From Diphasiastrum complanatum (taxonomy: Eukaryota; Streptophyta; Lycopodiopsida; Lycopodiales; Lycopodiaceae), in the NCBI GenBank assembly GCA_029204225.1, contig CM055102.1:6657320-6721319 (forward strand): a stretch of DNA of 64,000 bases. Direction: 5' to 3'. Position 1 is the first letter of the stretch; every line of letters begins with the position of its first letter. The translations under genes were made by a program, and so were the position numbers. The notes below the pieces were generated by a model. That model ran no database searches. It worked only from the letters and a program-made list of their open reading frames with translations, and was not told the DNA's origin. Positions 44,401 through 55,700 of the stretch are shown here, piece after piece.

Positions 44401-46330
44401 CGTGGATAAGCTATCTATAGCTTTCATGCATTTGGCTGTATTTGCAAGAGTCTAGGCTTAGCACAGGTGTTGAGATTTCCAGGGTGCAGACTCTCAAGTG
44501 GTGAGATCAGAGATAAGCCTAGTGGGAGTCACTTAGAGCCATATACCTCAGTACGATCAGGGAGACAGTAGTCTCAGGATCCTGTGAGCAGCGACTCAGA
44601 GATATGCTTGCGGTGGCATGGTGTCGAGTGGCACATAGACAAGGAGAGCGAGCAAATGCTAGAAGCAAGGTGGAGCAAGTGATGCTTTGGAGTTTGGCTT
44701 GTCTAGCAGGATGGTGACCAGGATTGGAGACATCAGGTGAGCATAGTATGTGGATGACGAGTCCATTGGGGTGGCACTCAGGGAGATGCTACAGTTGCTC
44801 AGATATGATATGGCATTTGATGTATGGACGATGTTCTTTAGCTGGTGCATCATGTGGTGACCTAGGGACGGGTCATGCCTACTTGGAGGTAGGTGGCATG
44901 GAGTGTACCTGTGATGGTACATATCCTGAGGGCATGGAGAGCATTACAGGGTGATGTGGATCTAGCATGCCCATGGTTGTGAGCCAGCAGGGATGGTGAT
45001 GGTTGCTCAGGGAGTGATAGCTGATACTTTGGTGAGTAATCAGGTGAGCTGCATGGTTATATGCATAGTGATCTCCAGGTTGGCATCACATGTTGTGTCT
45101 ATCCATCATTATTTGGTAAGCAGGATGCAGTTTTAGTTAGATCCAGTTGGAGTCTAGTTGCACTATAGGTGGACAGATTCTTGGGGAGCTATTAGCGGGT
45201 AATGGATACTTGGTGATCAGATGGTACAAGGTACAGGGTTCTGGAGCTATCCCACCTGATATGCTATGGGTCGTGGGTGAGTTATTCATCATGATAGTGC
45301 ATCTAGTTTGCATTTGCTTTGGCTTGGACGCTATGATGGATACAGTTGTGGGGAGATAGGCTCCTTAGTTGGAGGCCTATATATTGGTCAAATCAGAGTT
45401 GGCAATGTCAAGCATGGGAAGTTGAACCTACATGGGATGTAGGATAGGCAAATCATCATAAGTATCTCTGGAAGGTGGGCGAGCTACTCAGGTATAGCCT
45501 ATGGTGAGGTTTGTGTACATTCATTCATTGAGTCCTTGGTAGACTCTTGTGCTTAGTGCATGGAGAATGGATGGGGATCAGCTTTCAGGACTTATTGGAT
45601 AGTTGGATATGCTTGGATGTGAGAGCATCTTGGTACAGGTGCAGGCCATGGTTGAGGACCTGATTTGGTGACCAGTGGTGTAGCAGGGGATCTACAGGTG
45701 GCATAGGTGACAGGATACCACTTATGGGAAGGCCTTGGTCATGTATTTGATGCTTTATCATTCGTGTTGGTTTGTATGAGTGTGTGTGGGCTTGCATGTT
45801 GCCTTGTCATGGAAGTCTAGATCTGAGTCAAAGTTTTATGTGGTTGTGCATTTGCTACAGTGAAACAAAGTAGTCATTTATGCTCATTGACTTGTCATTG
45901 TCTACTAGTTGTCTATCTAGTGAGGGTGCAATCTTATGGTGGCAGTAAGATTTCCTTAGGTTGAGCCTCAGCTACTCATTTATGTCAGCTTTACAAGTTC
46001 ATACTTGTAAGTGTCTGATAGGATGTCAGCCTAGCTAGATGGAGGATGTAAGTCTCATGGTGGCAGTGGGATTTCCTCAATTTGAGCCATGTCGCTCATG
46101 TGGTCCACTTGTGTTCAAGTCGGATTGAGGACGAGTCAGTTGGTCGAGAGTATGGTAGACTCTTTGTATGAGCATTGTGTTTACATGATACTTTGTGAGT
46201 CAAACCTGGTGGTTTGTTGGTGTGCTTGAGTGTGAGTCAAGTACATGGTAGCTGTGATATGCATAACATCTTTTGGACACTCCAAATGCTGCTGCAATAT
46301 ATTGTTTTTTTACTCTTATCACATTTGAGC

Positions 46331-46341
46331 TTAAGGGAGAG
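46331..46341 (+). other. Polypurine tract of the LARD-like element
   Basis: TTAAGGGAGAG immediately before the 3' LTR. It primes plus-strand DNA synthesis. Confidence 0.8.
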
Positions 46342-46812
46342 AGTTAGAAATCAGAGTTAATCTGATATACATTTTATGTAAGCTCTAAATGTGATGATGT
46401 AATTAGTGTACAATTTATTTGTTTTACTGTATATGGTTGTGATCGGGATGTGACCCATTATATTGATCGGAAACTGATCCCGTAGACGGCTACTTGGGTT
46501 AGCCGGGTAGCCACACGTAGGAAGAAATTAGCCTGTATAGTGATTTTGAGTCCATTATGCTATACTTAGGGGCATGTCCTGGGTTTGTCTGGATATGTGG
46601 CCATATTGGGCCTAACTCTAGTTTGGCAGGTGGTAGGCCAATTTAGTGACACCTGTTAAGCCCATGCAGTTTGGGGCTTTGCTATATGTACAGTGTTTCT
46701 TCATAATAGACTTAACTTTTGTTGTGCCATCTTTGAGAGCCTGTGAGGAGTGGCTATGGTGATTGTCTGATGTGATCTGCATATTGCACTAGATCCTAAT
46801 AGAATTTCAACT
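46342..46812 (+). mobile_element. 3' LTR of the LARD-like element
   Basis: Same ends (AGTTAGAAATC, TTTCAACT) as the 5' LTR. It lacks five bases (GGATA) present near 41119 in the other copy. Confidence 0.93.
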
Positions 46813-46817
46813 AAAAG
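46813..46817. other. Right target-site duplication AAAAG
   Basis: Matches 40985-40989. Confidence 0.85.
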
Positions 46818-47110
46818 GACTCTCTATCAAACAAAAGGGCTTGAAACACTTGATAAAGGATGATTTCAATATGGACCAGTCTAGCTTATCGTCAGGATCC
46901 AGGTTAAGAAATCATTTAATGTGCTATATCAGTCATGGTCATTGAAAACAGTTGGACCATAGCATCGTTGGATGTTTCGCCATAAACGTCGCATGCATTT
47001 TCAAAGACTCATAAAAATCTTTGAGGATCAACTACCGTCATACTTGGGTAGATCTAATTTCGGTGTTCTTTTCTCAATATGAGCATCGTGGGTAGAAAAT
47101 GCACCATTAA
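46818..47110 (-). pseudogene. Gypsy gag fragment, upstream half
   Basis: Reverse strand from about 47105: DAHIEKRTPKLDLPKYDG, then with frame changes FENACDVYGETSNDAMVQL, typical of the N-terminal part of a Gypsy gag (LPKFDG...DPxxFL...). It continues at 40984 on the other side of the inserted element. Confidence 0.72.
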
Positions 47111-49560
47111 GGTGTGTTCGGGCCTGTGAGGATTCAGCATCATAAACTGGGCTCGTGCATGTGAAGATTCGGCTCGATGAGGTTCTCGGCTCTTGAATGG
47201 ATTTGTTGATGGTTTGTGTATGTGGGATTCCATTTGAGAAAACCTATGACGTAGGTGACACCATTTCAGGTGGATAATCTTCTGTGGTATGTGTGAGAAA
47301 AGGTAAAACATATCTTTCTATGTTGACTTTGGGGGCTATGCACACTTTGTTCCATTGTACATAATTAAGGTATGTGATTTGAGCACATGACCTTGTAGAA
47401 TAGGTCGAGTTTGTGTTAGATAGATTTAGTTGTGTTAGCATGCAAAATGGTAGGTGACATGCAAAGTTAGGTAGAATGCAACATGCAATTTAGCATACAT
47501 GATCTACACATGTCTAGTTCATCTAGGAAAGTGATATGCAATTCATGCAACATCAAGCATGTAGTTTGGCATGTGAAACTATGAAATTAGAGTCAACTAA
47601 GAGATGGATCGACCATTGATCACATGCAAATCCACCTTAGAACTCGAGCCTCATCATGTAAGGTTTTTGGCTAGTTTTCAACATTGTAAGTTTTGATGAG
47701 CATTGAGGTTTTCTCTCTCTATATGAGATCTATTGATTGTACATTCTCTCTCTACCCGAGAGCAAGAGGTCTTCCTCATAGTAAACACTTTGAAATTTTT
47801 TTGATCATTATCTCTCATAGTGAGTACTTAGTTTTTTGAGTCTATGATATGCTTTTGTGCTCTTGTCTTGAATTGTCAAGTAAGATTGTTGTTTGATCAT
47901 TCATGTTCAATCACAACACCTCACAAGATCCTTCGAAGGTGTGCTGCAAATTTCACACGTGCGATTAGTGTGCATTCATCATAGCTTGCTCAATTCTTGA
48001 GAGTAATTGTTTGAAGGAACTCGGATTTGGGAGAGGAATACAAACTCGCTTGCAAACAAACAAGTTTTGAATCATAGGTGAATTAAATCAAGCCTGGTTT
48101 GCTTCAAATAACCAAACTCATGGAGGCTATTCTCATTAGGACAAAAGTAGATGCATACACAAAAATCTCCCTTATACAAAGGGGAAGCCTCTTAAATAAG
48201 CAAGAGAGCTCCTTAGGTGGCATGCTACTATTACCTATTCTAAAGTGATTTGAAAGAATTATGAACCTAAAGTTGAGGTACCCCCACGTATTGTTATTAA
48301 TGGGCATAATTCCCCATTCAGGGAAGCTAGAGCTGTTTATTACAGTTGATATAACATATAAGCCAATAGTCCTTTTTGACTGGCAGTTCCAAATTACATA
48401 AATTACATGTGGAATTATCTTCTCCACTAGAGGTCACCATCAAAAGGGGGCTCACTCTACTTTTCTAAGAGGGGTCTACTTGCATTTACAAATGCCTAGA
48501 AATATTCGTTCCTACATGGTCGTTCCATCTTCCAGGATTCCACCATGAGGCTTACACAGTTTCTACTTGTCATTCTTAACTAGCATTTCTCGACTCTCAT
48601 TCTTCGTTCTCGTCTCTTCTTCTTTAGAGACCTCCTCGGTCTAAGGTGAGAGGTGCTCTTGGGTAGCTCTGGTCGACTATCTTGGGGATTCATCAGAATC
48701 AGCCAACAGATGCATAGAACAGATAGGCAAACAGAAACTGGGTTATTATTGAAAGCCACGAATATTTTATTTCGATTTTGACAACAATGTACATTTTCCA
48801 AAATATTGAATACTATATGTTCGATGAAATCTTGAAGTCATTTGAGATAGTTTTCTATTTAATTTTTTGAAAGGTACATTGTTGCACATCTACCATCCCA
48901 ATGTTTATGAGGTTCGACAATTTCTACGCTTCTATTTATTTCCTTGCACTGTATACTATTTTCTTGTCTTGGTCTTACCTGTACATCAAAGAAACTTGTT
49001 AAACAATACCAACATTGGGATTATTTTAAATGCAATCGCAAAATATTGAAAACACTGAAATAAGTTTAAATAAAATCATTGAAAGTCATTTTAAATGTGT
49101 ATTAAAGAGAACACACACACACCTACAAATCTCTCATTGACTCGAAAACAAAGTGTTCAGGAATATCATATTGTAGCAAAGCTCTGATTGAATGTGATCG
49201 AGTGTCCAATTTTCCTCCACCTCTGAGTGTCCGATCTGAACCAAAATTTTCCAATAGGTGAAACACAGTATACTCCAACTATTACCAACTTGGATTGAGT
49301 TTTCAATTGTCAGATTTAGAGAAATCAAGAGAATAGGGTCATTTTTAGTGTATTTTTACCCATTTTTGGCGATCTTTTGTGGTTTTTTTGAGAATTCTTC
49401 AGATCGGAGTGTATCTAACCTTTGCCCTTATTGTGGTAGCTTGATCTAAACGATATATAGCTAATATGAGGTCTAAGAGGGTTCTTTATAAACATTGTTT
49501 TTAGGATCTTTAAAAAACTTAGTTTTTGAGCACTTTTCAGCACTTTTTCTTAGATGTTTC
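47111..49560. other. No gene; possible old LTR at about 47640-48000
   Basis: Several frames of 60-110 codons on both strands lack motifs. Around 47700-47780 the forward strand has CTCTCTCTACCCGAGAGC, as in the Copia III LTR at 14740-14790, so a diverged relative of that LTR is likely. No primer site or end was found. A run of CA repeats lies at about 49111-49122. Confidence 0.4.
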
Positions 49561-49699
49561 TAAATCTGTCCATTGGATCTTCACAGAAATTTCATAGTAG
49601 ACAGATCCTGGTTATATCTAGCTATTAAACTCTCTACAAGAACTAATTCCTAGTAGATCTCTAAAAATCATGAACAACATATCTTTTTTGGGTGTTTTT

Positions 49700-50290
49700 T
49701 GATAAAATCTTGAGATTTTTCTGATCCTTAACTCTCTCAGGCTAGCACATAATTGTATCTGGGGTAGATCCACTACCTTACAAAAGTGAAAGAGTTATTT
49801 CTCACAGAATCCTAAAAAATAATGAAAAAAGTGTCTTTTTGGCAAAATCTTGAGATTCTTTGGTCGTTAACTCTCTCAGACTGGTATGTACTTGTATATG
49901 GGTCAGATCCGCCACCATGAAAAGGGGTAAGATTGGATTCCCTCATAATTTCAAAAAATCATGAAAAAAGTGTCTATTTTGGGCGTTTTTTAAGCAAAAT
50001 CTTGAGATTCTCTAATCCTTAACTCTCGCAGACTGGTATGTAATTGTATCTAGACCAGATCCACAACCATGAATAGGGGAGAGAGTTACTTCCCTCATAA
50101 TCTCAAAAATCATGAAAAAAATGTCTTTTTTGGGTGCTTTTTGGCAAAATATTGAGACTCTCTAGGCGTGTACTTGTATCTGGGTCACATCTACCACCAT
50201 GAAAAGGGGAGAGAGTTAGTTCTCAGTAAATCTCAAAAATTTGCTTAAAAATCCCATTTTTTGGACAAAAAATATAAATTCTCTCACTAG
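49700..50290. repeat. Four degenerate tandem copies of a ~140-152 bp unit
   Basis: AAAATCTTGAGA or AAAATATTGAGA recurs at 49704, 49844, 49996 and 50146, each followed by TCTAATCCTTAACTCTC-like sequence and then CATGAAAAGGGG and CTCAAAAATCATGAAAAAA words. Spacings are 140, 152 and 150 bases. No coding content. The array lies on the internal side of a reverse-strand Gypsy LTR and primer site (50955-51605), so it probably belongs to that element. Confidence 0.82.
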
Positions 50291-50400
50291 GATGAGAGAG
50301 AACCCGCATGGATCCTAGGAGAAGTTTATCTGAGATAGATAAAATACAATTCTTGAGAGAGATTTTTCAAATTTTATGAGTGTTTTTACAATTTTTGGCA

Positions 50401-50700
50401 CTTTTCTCTCAGATCCTAGAGAGAGAAGCTTCATTGAGCTGAGAGTAGCTTCCTTTGATACAGATTTAGCTAAACCTAGGTGGGCGAGGGTTGGTTCCCA
50501 GGGGATGGAGAGAAAATATAATTTTATGGGTTTTTATTATTATTTTTGGAACTTTTCTCTCAGATCCTAGAGAGAGAACCTTTGCCGAGCTGAGAGTAGC
50601 TTCCTCTGATACAGATACTACTAAATCCAGGTGGGTGAGGGTTAGTTCCCAGGGGTTGGAGAGAAAATACAATTTTTATGAGTTTTTGACAATTTTTTTG
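50401..50700. repeat. Two tandem copies of a ~151 bp unit
   Basis: CTTTTCTCTCAGATCCTAGA starts at 50401 and 50552, and GAGCTGAGAGTAGCTTCCT and CCAGGGG(A/T)TGGAGAG recur at the same offset. Different in sequence from the array just upstream but similar in unit length. Confidence 0.85.
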
Positions 50701-50954
50701 CAATTTTTTTTGGGTTTATAAAAGTGATTGGGTGCTTGGATCTGAACCCTCCACCTCTCAATCTCTCCCCACAGTCCGTGCAAACGAAAAATCACAAAAA
50801 AATGGCAAATCTAACTCCTAATCCCCACTAAACTACCTCTCACTAACTCTAATAGACCACAAAATCTGATTTTTGGTGAATGAAAGGGTGAGAGAGAAGA
50901 AGAGAGTGAGAGAAAGGGGAAAAAAATGCTATGTGACGAGACGAGTGTGTGCCA

Positions 50955-50973
50955 CTCCTCGGCGATGGCACCA
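50955..50973 (-). other. Gypsy (Tat/Athila type) primer-binding site, CpG-decayed
   Basis: The reverse strand reads TGGTGCCATCGCCGAGGAG. Plant Tat and Athila elements use TGGCGCCGTTGCCGGGGA, from memory. Most differences here are C-to-T or G-to-A, several in CpG context. It lies one base after the LTR end at 50975. Confidence 0.65.
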
Positions 50974-50974
50974 A

Positions 50975-51605
50975 TGTAGTGTCGTAGATGTAGAATAGAG
51001 GTTCGTCGCTAGGAGCAGCAACCACGTCTCAACCTGCATAGCACAAAGAGAGAAGAGAGACAAGATAGAAGAGAGAAGAGAGAGAGAGAGAGAATAGAGA
51101 GAGAGAGAGAGGGGGAGAGAGAGAGAGTGTGTGTGTGTGAGAGAGAGTGAGTGAGAAGTAAAACTGACATAGTTTTATTAGAATAGAGACTGAAAATACA
51201 ATACAAAAAAAATGGCTGTCTTTTATAGATTTGAAGGGTGAGCCTCCTTCACTCTGATTGGCCACACTTCGTTGGCAAGGATTCTAATCCAAGCCCTTCA
51301 AAGTAACACAAATATAATCTAATGGTTCTAAGAAAACACAAAGCAAGTCACATGAATCATGTGAGTCTTACTTTGTGCAAATTAGATTCCTTATTTTTCA
51401 ACTTGAGTTTGTGAACTTGGGCCTCTATATTATTTATTTACACCTAGGGCCCAAGTCGCTATGGAACAACTTGAAACTAACTAGCAATGTGCTCATTGGG
51501 TTGGGCTTACACACGTAGGATGCCAGTGCCCTTGCACTTATTACTCTAGCTGTACTATTGTGTACTATGGCAGGGCCCAGTCAGATGATGGCTTGGCCAA
51601 TAGTA
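50975..51605 (-). mobile_element. LTR of Gypsy family A, copy C
   Basis: The reverse strand shares the TAATAAGTGCAAGGGCACTGG, CATCCTACGTGTGTAAGCCC and CTATAAAAGACAGCC (TATA) blocks with copies A and B, and ends in a long CT-rich stretch (51045-51150) and GACACTACA. The primer site directly after it shows this copy stands as a 5' LTR, which links the Gypsy A family to the Tat/Athila type. Confidence 0.65.
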
Positions 51606-51785
51606 GTTTTAGTGGCGGGACTCACTCATTTATTTATGTATAGAAAATACCCATAACAAAGTGATAGTGATAACTATCAATGACTTAAGAAAAAAAATAT
51701 AATGTATTTTATAGAACAAGAAGACAATTATTCTATCGGTTGATAGAATCAAGTTCTGAGGGAAGCTTATCAAGCTATAATAATA

Positions 51786-51797
51786 GCTCTGATACCA
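51786..51797 (-). other. Copia primer-binding site
   Basis: The reverse strand reads a perfect TGGTATCAGAGC, directly after the LTR end CCCCAACA. Confidence 0.94.
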
Positions 51798-52622
51798 TGT
51801 TGGGGAATTTGAGGAAGAGGTATGTGGACCCAAACAGGTCGAACAATTGGATTGGGACAATCCTACTATTGCATAGAGGCAGTGGTCAACGATTTCCTTG
51901 GTGCGTGCACTACTACAATAGTAGGCAAACACAAAACAGAGTTGGATGGCGGAAGCGAAAGAGCAAACAATCAGACAATGCCATAAGAGAGTCAAACAAA
52001 GAACTAGAATAGCAAAAGCATACTCTGACAAGAACTCTGAACGCAATAAAAAGACAGTGATTGATTTAGATTAATGTATGGAAATACACGTCAGATTGAT
52101 GCTATGAGCACAAGATTATGGTGGGCAAAATCGCATGCTCAGGAAGCTAACTTGGCTCTGTAAAAGCTATGAGCTTATTACTGACAATCAGTCCGAATAA
52201 AGAATCGATGCATGAAAGCATCTACAATGTCTATCTCTGATTTCCAAGAAGGTGGTGTGGAGCCATTATGCCGTCTGGAGTAGATCGTGGCTGCCATTGT
52301 CCATGTAGTTGCACAGTACAGTAAGTGAGCATGAGAGGGCTTTGGCTACTCGGAATCAAGTATGTCGCTACCCATAGTTGATTAGTCGGTTGAGTCGACA
52401 AGTCGGTCCTCCCGATAAGTTGGCCAAGTCGAGCCTCCCAATAAGTCGGCCAAGTCGGGCCTTCTCGACAAGACGGGCTAGTTGGACTAGTCAGATGCCT
52501 CTCTCAAGTATGTCTTTGATTATAGTGTATTTCTGCAGATTGTGCGACTGTATAAAGCTACAACGATACAAATGGAATCAGATTAATATGGGATTTAGGA
52601 GAGTAGAGGAATAAACCCAACA
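51798..52622 (-). mobile_element. Copia 5' LTR, reverse strand (825 bp)
   Basis: Reverse strand start TGTTGGGTTTATTCC at 52622, end TTCCCCAACA at 51798. The ends TGTTGGG/CCCCAACA are inverted repeats and the primer site follows without spacer. Near 52390-52490 are about three ~27 bp repeats (AAGTYGGCCAAGTCGRGCC). Only about 145 bases of leader remain before the Gypsy LTR at 51605, so the body of this element is lost or displaced. Confidence 0.88.
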
Positions 52623-52749
52623 CAAATTGTACACATAGTATTGCCTTTAGAAAGACAATGCCAAAATTGTATTATGAGAAACATATCATGCAATTCATAG
52701 CGTGTGTTTCATGTACAAACCAATATTTTTGTGAACTTAGGTGCTTCAA

Positions 52750-55700
52750 CATTGTCATTGTATGCAACAACGAACATCGGTATTTTTTTCTCTAACATGA
52801 CATAAAAATGCATGATACAAATATAGATGACCACCATATGTTACTTCGATAAATATGTTTATATATGACCCATCAAGCAAACATTGACTTCTTGACCTCC
52901 ACACACATGAAAAACCTACCCTCTCATCAAATGAAGACAACAGAATACCACTTCCCTTTTGATCTATATGAGATATAATTTGAAAGGTAAAACTTTCCAT
53001 TTTATTAGGTTGGTATGCAATCAGACGAAATTCTATGTAGCATGCCTTATATCGAAGTTGGGTGTCTATTATTGTAGAGATTCTTTGTTGCTATGACATA
53101 GTCAAAATTGTTAATAGAATAGGAATGATATAAAAGTTCATGGCATGCTTTGAATTGACTAAGGACCAAACCAAATTGGACATCTATACTTATCTTAGAG
53201 GCAAACTTTCAAGGCAAGGCAAAAAATCTCACTTTGGTGAAAGCTAAAAATGCAATAACTTGATTTTTGAATTTGTGAGTTGCTTTGTCTAGATTATATG
53301 CAAATTTCAAACTTGAGAAACCAGTCACTAGTCAGAACACAAGGGATGTGCATAAAATTAAAAAAACACTTGAAAAAGTGGCACATATCAGCAATTAAAC
53401 AATTAAAAACACTATCTTTCTTGATTAGCAAAGCTCATTTGCAAACGTCATTCATGCCATATAATATTTCTAAGCATATACTACTCTTCAGAGTCCATAA
53501 TAACCTCATCATCAACAAAAAGACATTTCTTTCACCTTTGCTCATGTACTAACATGTTGTCATAGCAATGCATGTCCCCAGCCATCACATTGGCCATGCC
53601 GGCAATGTAACAATGCAATTCAATGGGACACCACAAATTGACTTCAACTAATAGAAATCTATTTATAAAGATGACATGACACCAATTTACTCACTATCTT
53701 CCTAGAGACGAGATCTCCACTGTAATCGAGCCCATCTTTGGCAACAAAAGTCTAGATGTACTAACTCCAACCTCAAGCGTACTGACCTCACTGGCTACCC
53801 GCCCTGCCAAAAAAGATATTGCACTATTCAAACATGAAAAAATACATGGTGCTTTAGACTCGAAATAATCAAACACAAGTCACAACATTGTAAGATTACC
53901 TCGATTTTCCTTTACCTAGTCTATGCATTTGTCATCCAAATATAATCCAAACAAGTGCACTCCACACTTTACCCAGTCTATGCATTTGTCGTCCGAATAC
54001 AATCCAAACAAGTGCACTCCACACTTTACCCAGTCTATGCATTTGTCATCCGAATACAATCCAAACAAGTGCACTCCACACTTTGTGCACCCAAAATGGA
54101 TGTTCCAGTCCCCAATAGTAGATCCACCTCAACTACTCCTTCCGGACAAAAAGTAGAGAGAAAGAAGAACATTAAATACTCACTCTTTTCACTGCTACTT
54201 CGTATTGGTTTGTTTGTGCCACTATGTTTGGACCACTCAGAACTAGGTAGGTAATGGGTCCGTAAATCGCTCTCAATGCTCAAAAGAGCACCATCAACAA
54301 CAATTGCACGCTCTCGATGAAGTGGAGGGTTACAATCTCTCTGTGCCATAATGTACATATCCAATACATGCATGTAAAATACAAAAAATCATTACAATCA
54401 TACTAACAATGGAACAAAAGGTATGACACACAAAAATAAGTTGCAAAAAAAGCTATATTTGAACCAAAAATAATACAGTCTTATATACAAACCGTTGGCC
54501 TTGCTTCTGAATTTCTAAATTTCCCTCAAAGTTCTTCTCGTAACAACTGACAGGCTGTGGCAACCTATCTGAATCTCAACTAAAAATCTACGTGTAGGTG
54601 GACCCATAAAGACAACCCAACCTCTATCATCAAGGATCATCATGCAAAGATCCAAACTAGCCTCAAGCAAATCGTCTGACCATTTATTCCAAGTAGAATC
54701 TCCACCAACCATGCCATCCACCAAACCATATACCTCGTAAGCATGTCCACCAACACCAAATCTTCACTATAAATACAATGAATCTCTTATAGAACAAATG
54801 TTGCAACAAAGGACCTCTATGTACGACATAATTTTAGTTTTGACTCCAACCATATCCATCTTAGTGAATTCATAGTCTTCTCTCCTCCTTTTCAAAGCTG
54901 GTACTTTTGCTGCAATGTCTCATCAACCTTTGAGGAGTTGAGTTTTTCTTTCCTTATTTTTCACAATATGAATATTTTTCTTTGGACCTAGATCAGCCAT
55001 GGATTCTTTAGCCATTGTCTGGGCTACTGTGTCATCTGCATCATCAACAACAAGTCTACCTTTTTCATAAAGCTCGTATTGAGTAGTTTATATGACAAGA
55101 CATGAGCCATCCCTGAAGTCAGTCCACCACGAACAATACTTTATCTCCCACTCACTCATGCCTCCACTCCTTCCGACATTTACCTTGGCGGAGTACATCC
55201 TCATCTCTCATTTAATTGAGACTTAATTCCACATGTGAACATCAAATGGCATTTCCATTATGATTTTTTGTGAATTCAATTGAAACAAGAACCTGTAACA
55301 AACCCTTTGATTAGATGTCAAAATAATAGCCACTCAAAAATCACATGCTTGCATATTGATAAAGAAAAAATGTTGCAACAAGAGCTGACTACCTCCAAAC
55401 AATGCGTTTTGCAGCCAATTTAACTTTGGCTTTTGCATCCATTGTGAGTACAGGCTCCATATAAGATGATAAACCAAAGAAAAGATCATCTCTATATCTC
55501 TATTTGATTGGCGTGAAATATTTTGTCAAGTTGTGAGAGGCAGGCAAATCCAAATTTACAACCAATAGAACACGGAAATGGTTATACTATACAATTCTTG
55601 CTAGTGAACAAAATTGAGCATGAAATATTCAAAAAAATTCTTACCTCCTGAATCTTTGCAAGCTTCCAAAATCTTATTTGCCTCCAAAAGTAGTGTTTAA

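Larger units (their letters stand above)
40990..46812 (+). mobile_element. LARD-like non-autonomous LTR element (5823 bp)
   Basis: Complete structure: 5' LTR 40990-41464, primer site 41465-41476, a 4.85 kb interior, polypurine tract TTAAGGGAGAG at 46331-46341, 3' LTR 46342-46812, flanked by AAAAG duplications. The interior contains no gag or pol motif in any frame I could follow. Its second half (43800-46300) is G- and T-rich on the forward strand, with words such as GGTGGCAT and CAGGTGAGC. It must depend on enzymes of another Copia element, as expected for large retrotransposon derivatives. By eye the two LTRs differ at about 35 positions plus one 5-base gap. Confidence 0.9.

Noticed and set aside
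44724-45359. Short forward frames inside the LARD-like element as genes
   Set aside because: Each is under 90 codons, without motifs, in G/T-rich DNA; no support for coding.
48104-48427. 107-codon reverse frame as a gene
   Set aside because: No motif, no plausible neighbours, and composition like the surrounding non-coding DNA.
49700-50290. CRISPR-like regular spacing
   Set aside because: The entire 150 bp unit is repeated, so there are no variable spacers.
53911-54085. CRISPR-like or spacer-repeat structure
   Set aside because: Units are directly adjacent without unique spacers and lie in a eukaryotic gene remnant; this is a tandem triplication.
54515-54724. MT-A70 (METTL3-like) adenosine methyltransferase
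   Set aside because: No DPPW-type motif is visible, and the SAM-binding motif comes after the motif IV-like block with GTGTS, which fits the beta-class DNA methyltransferases better.
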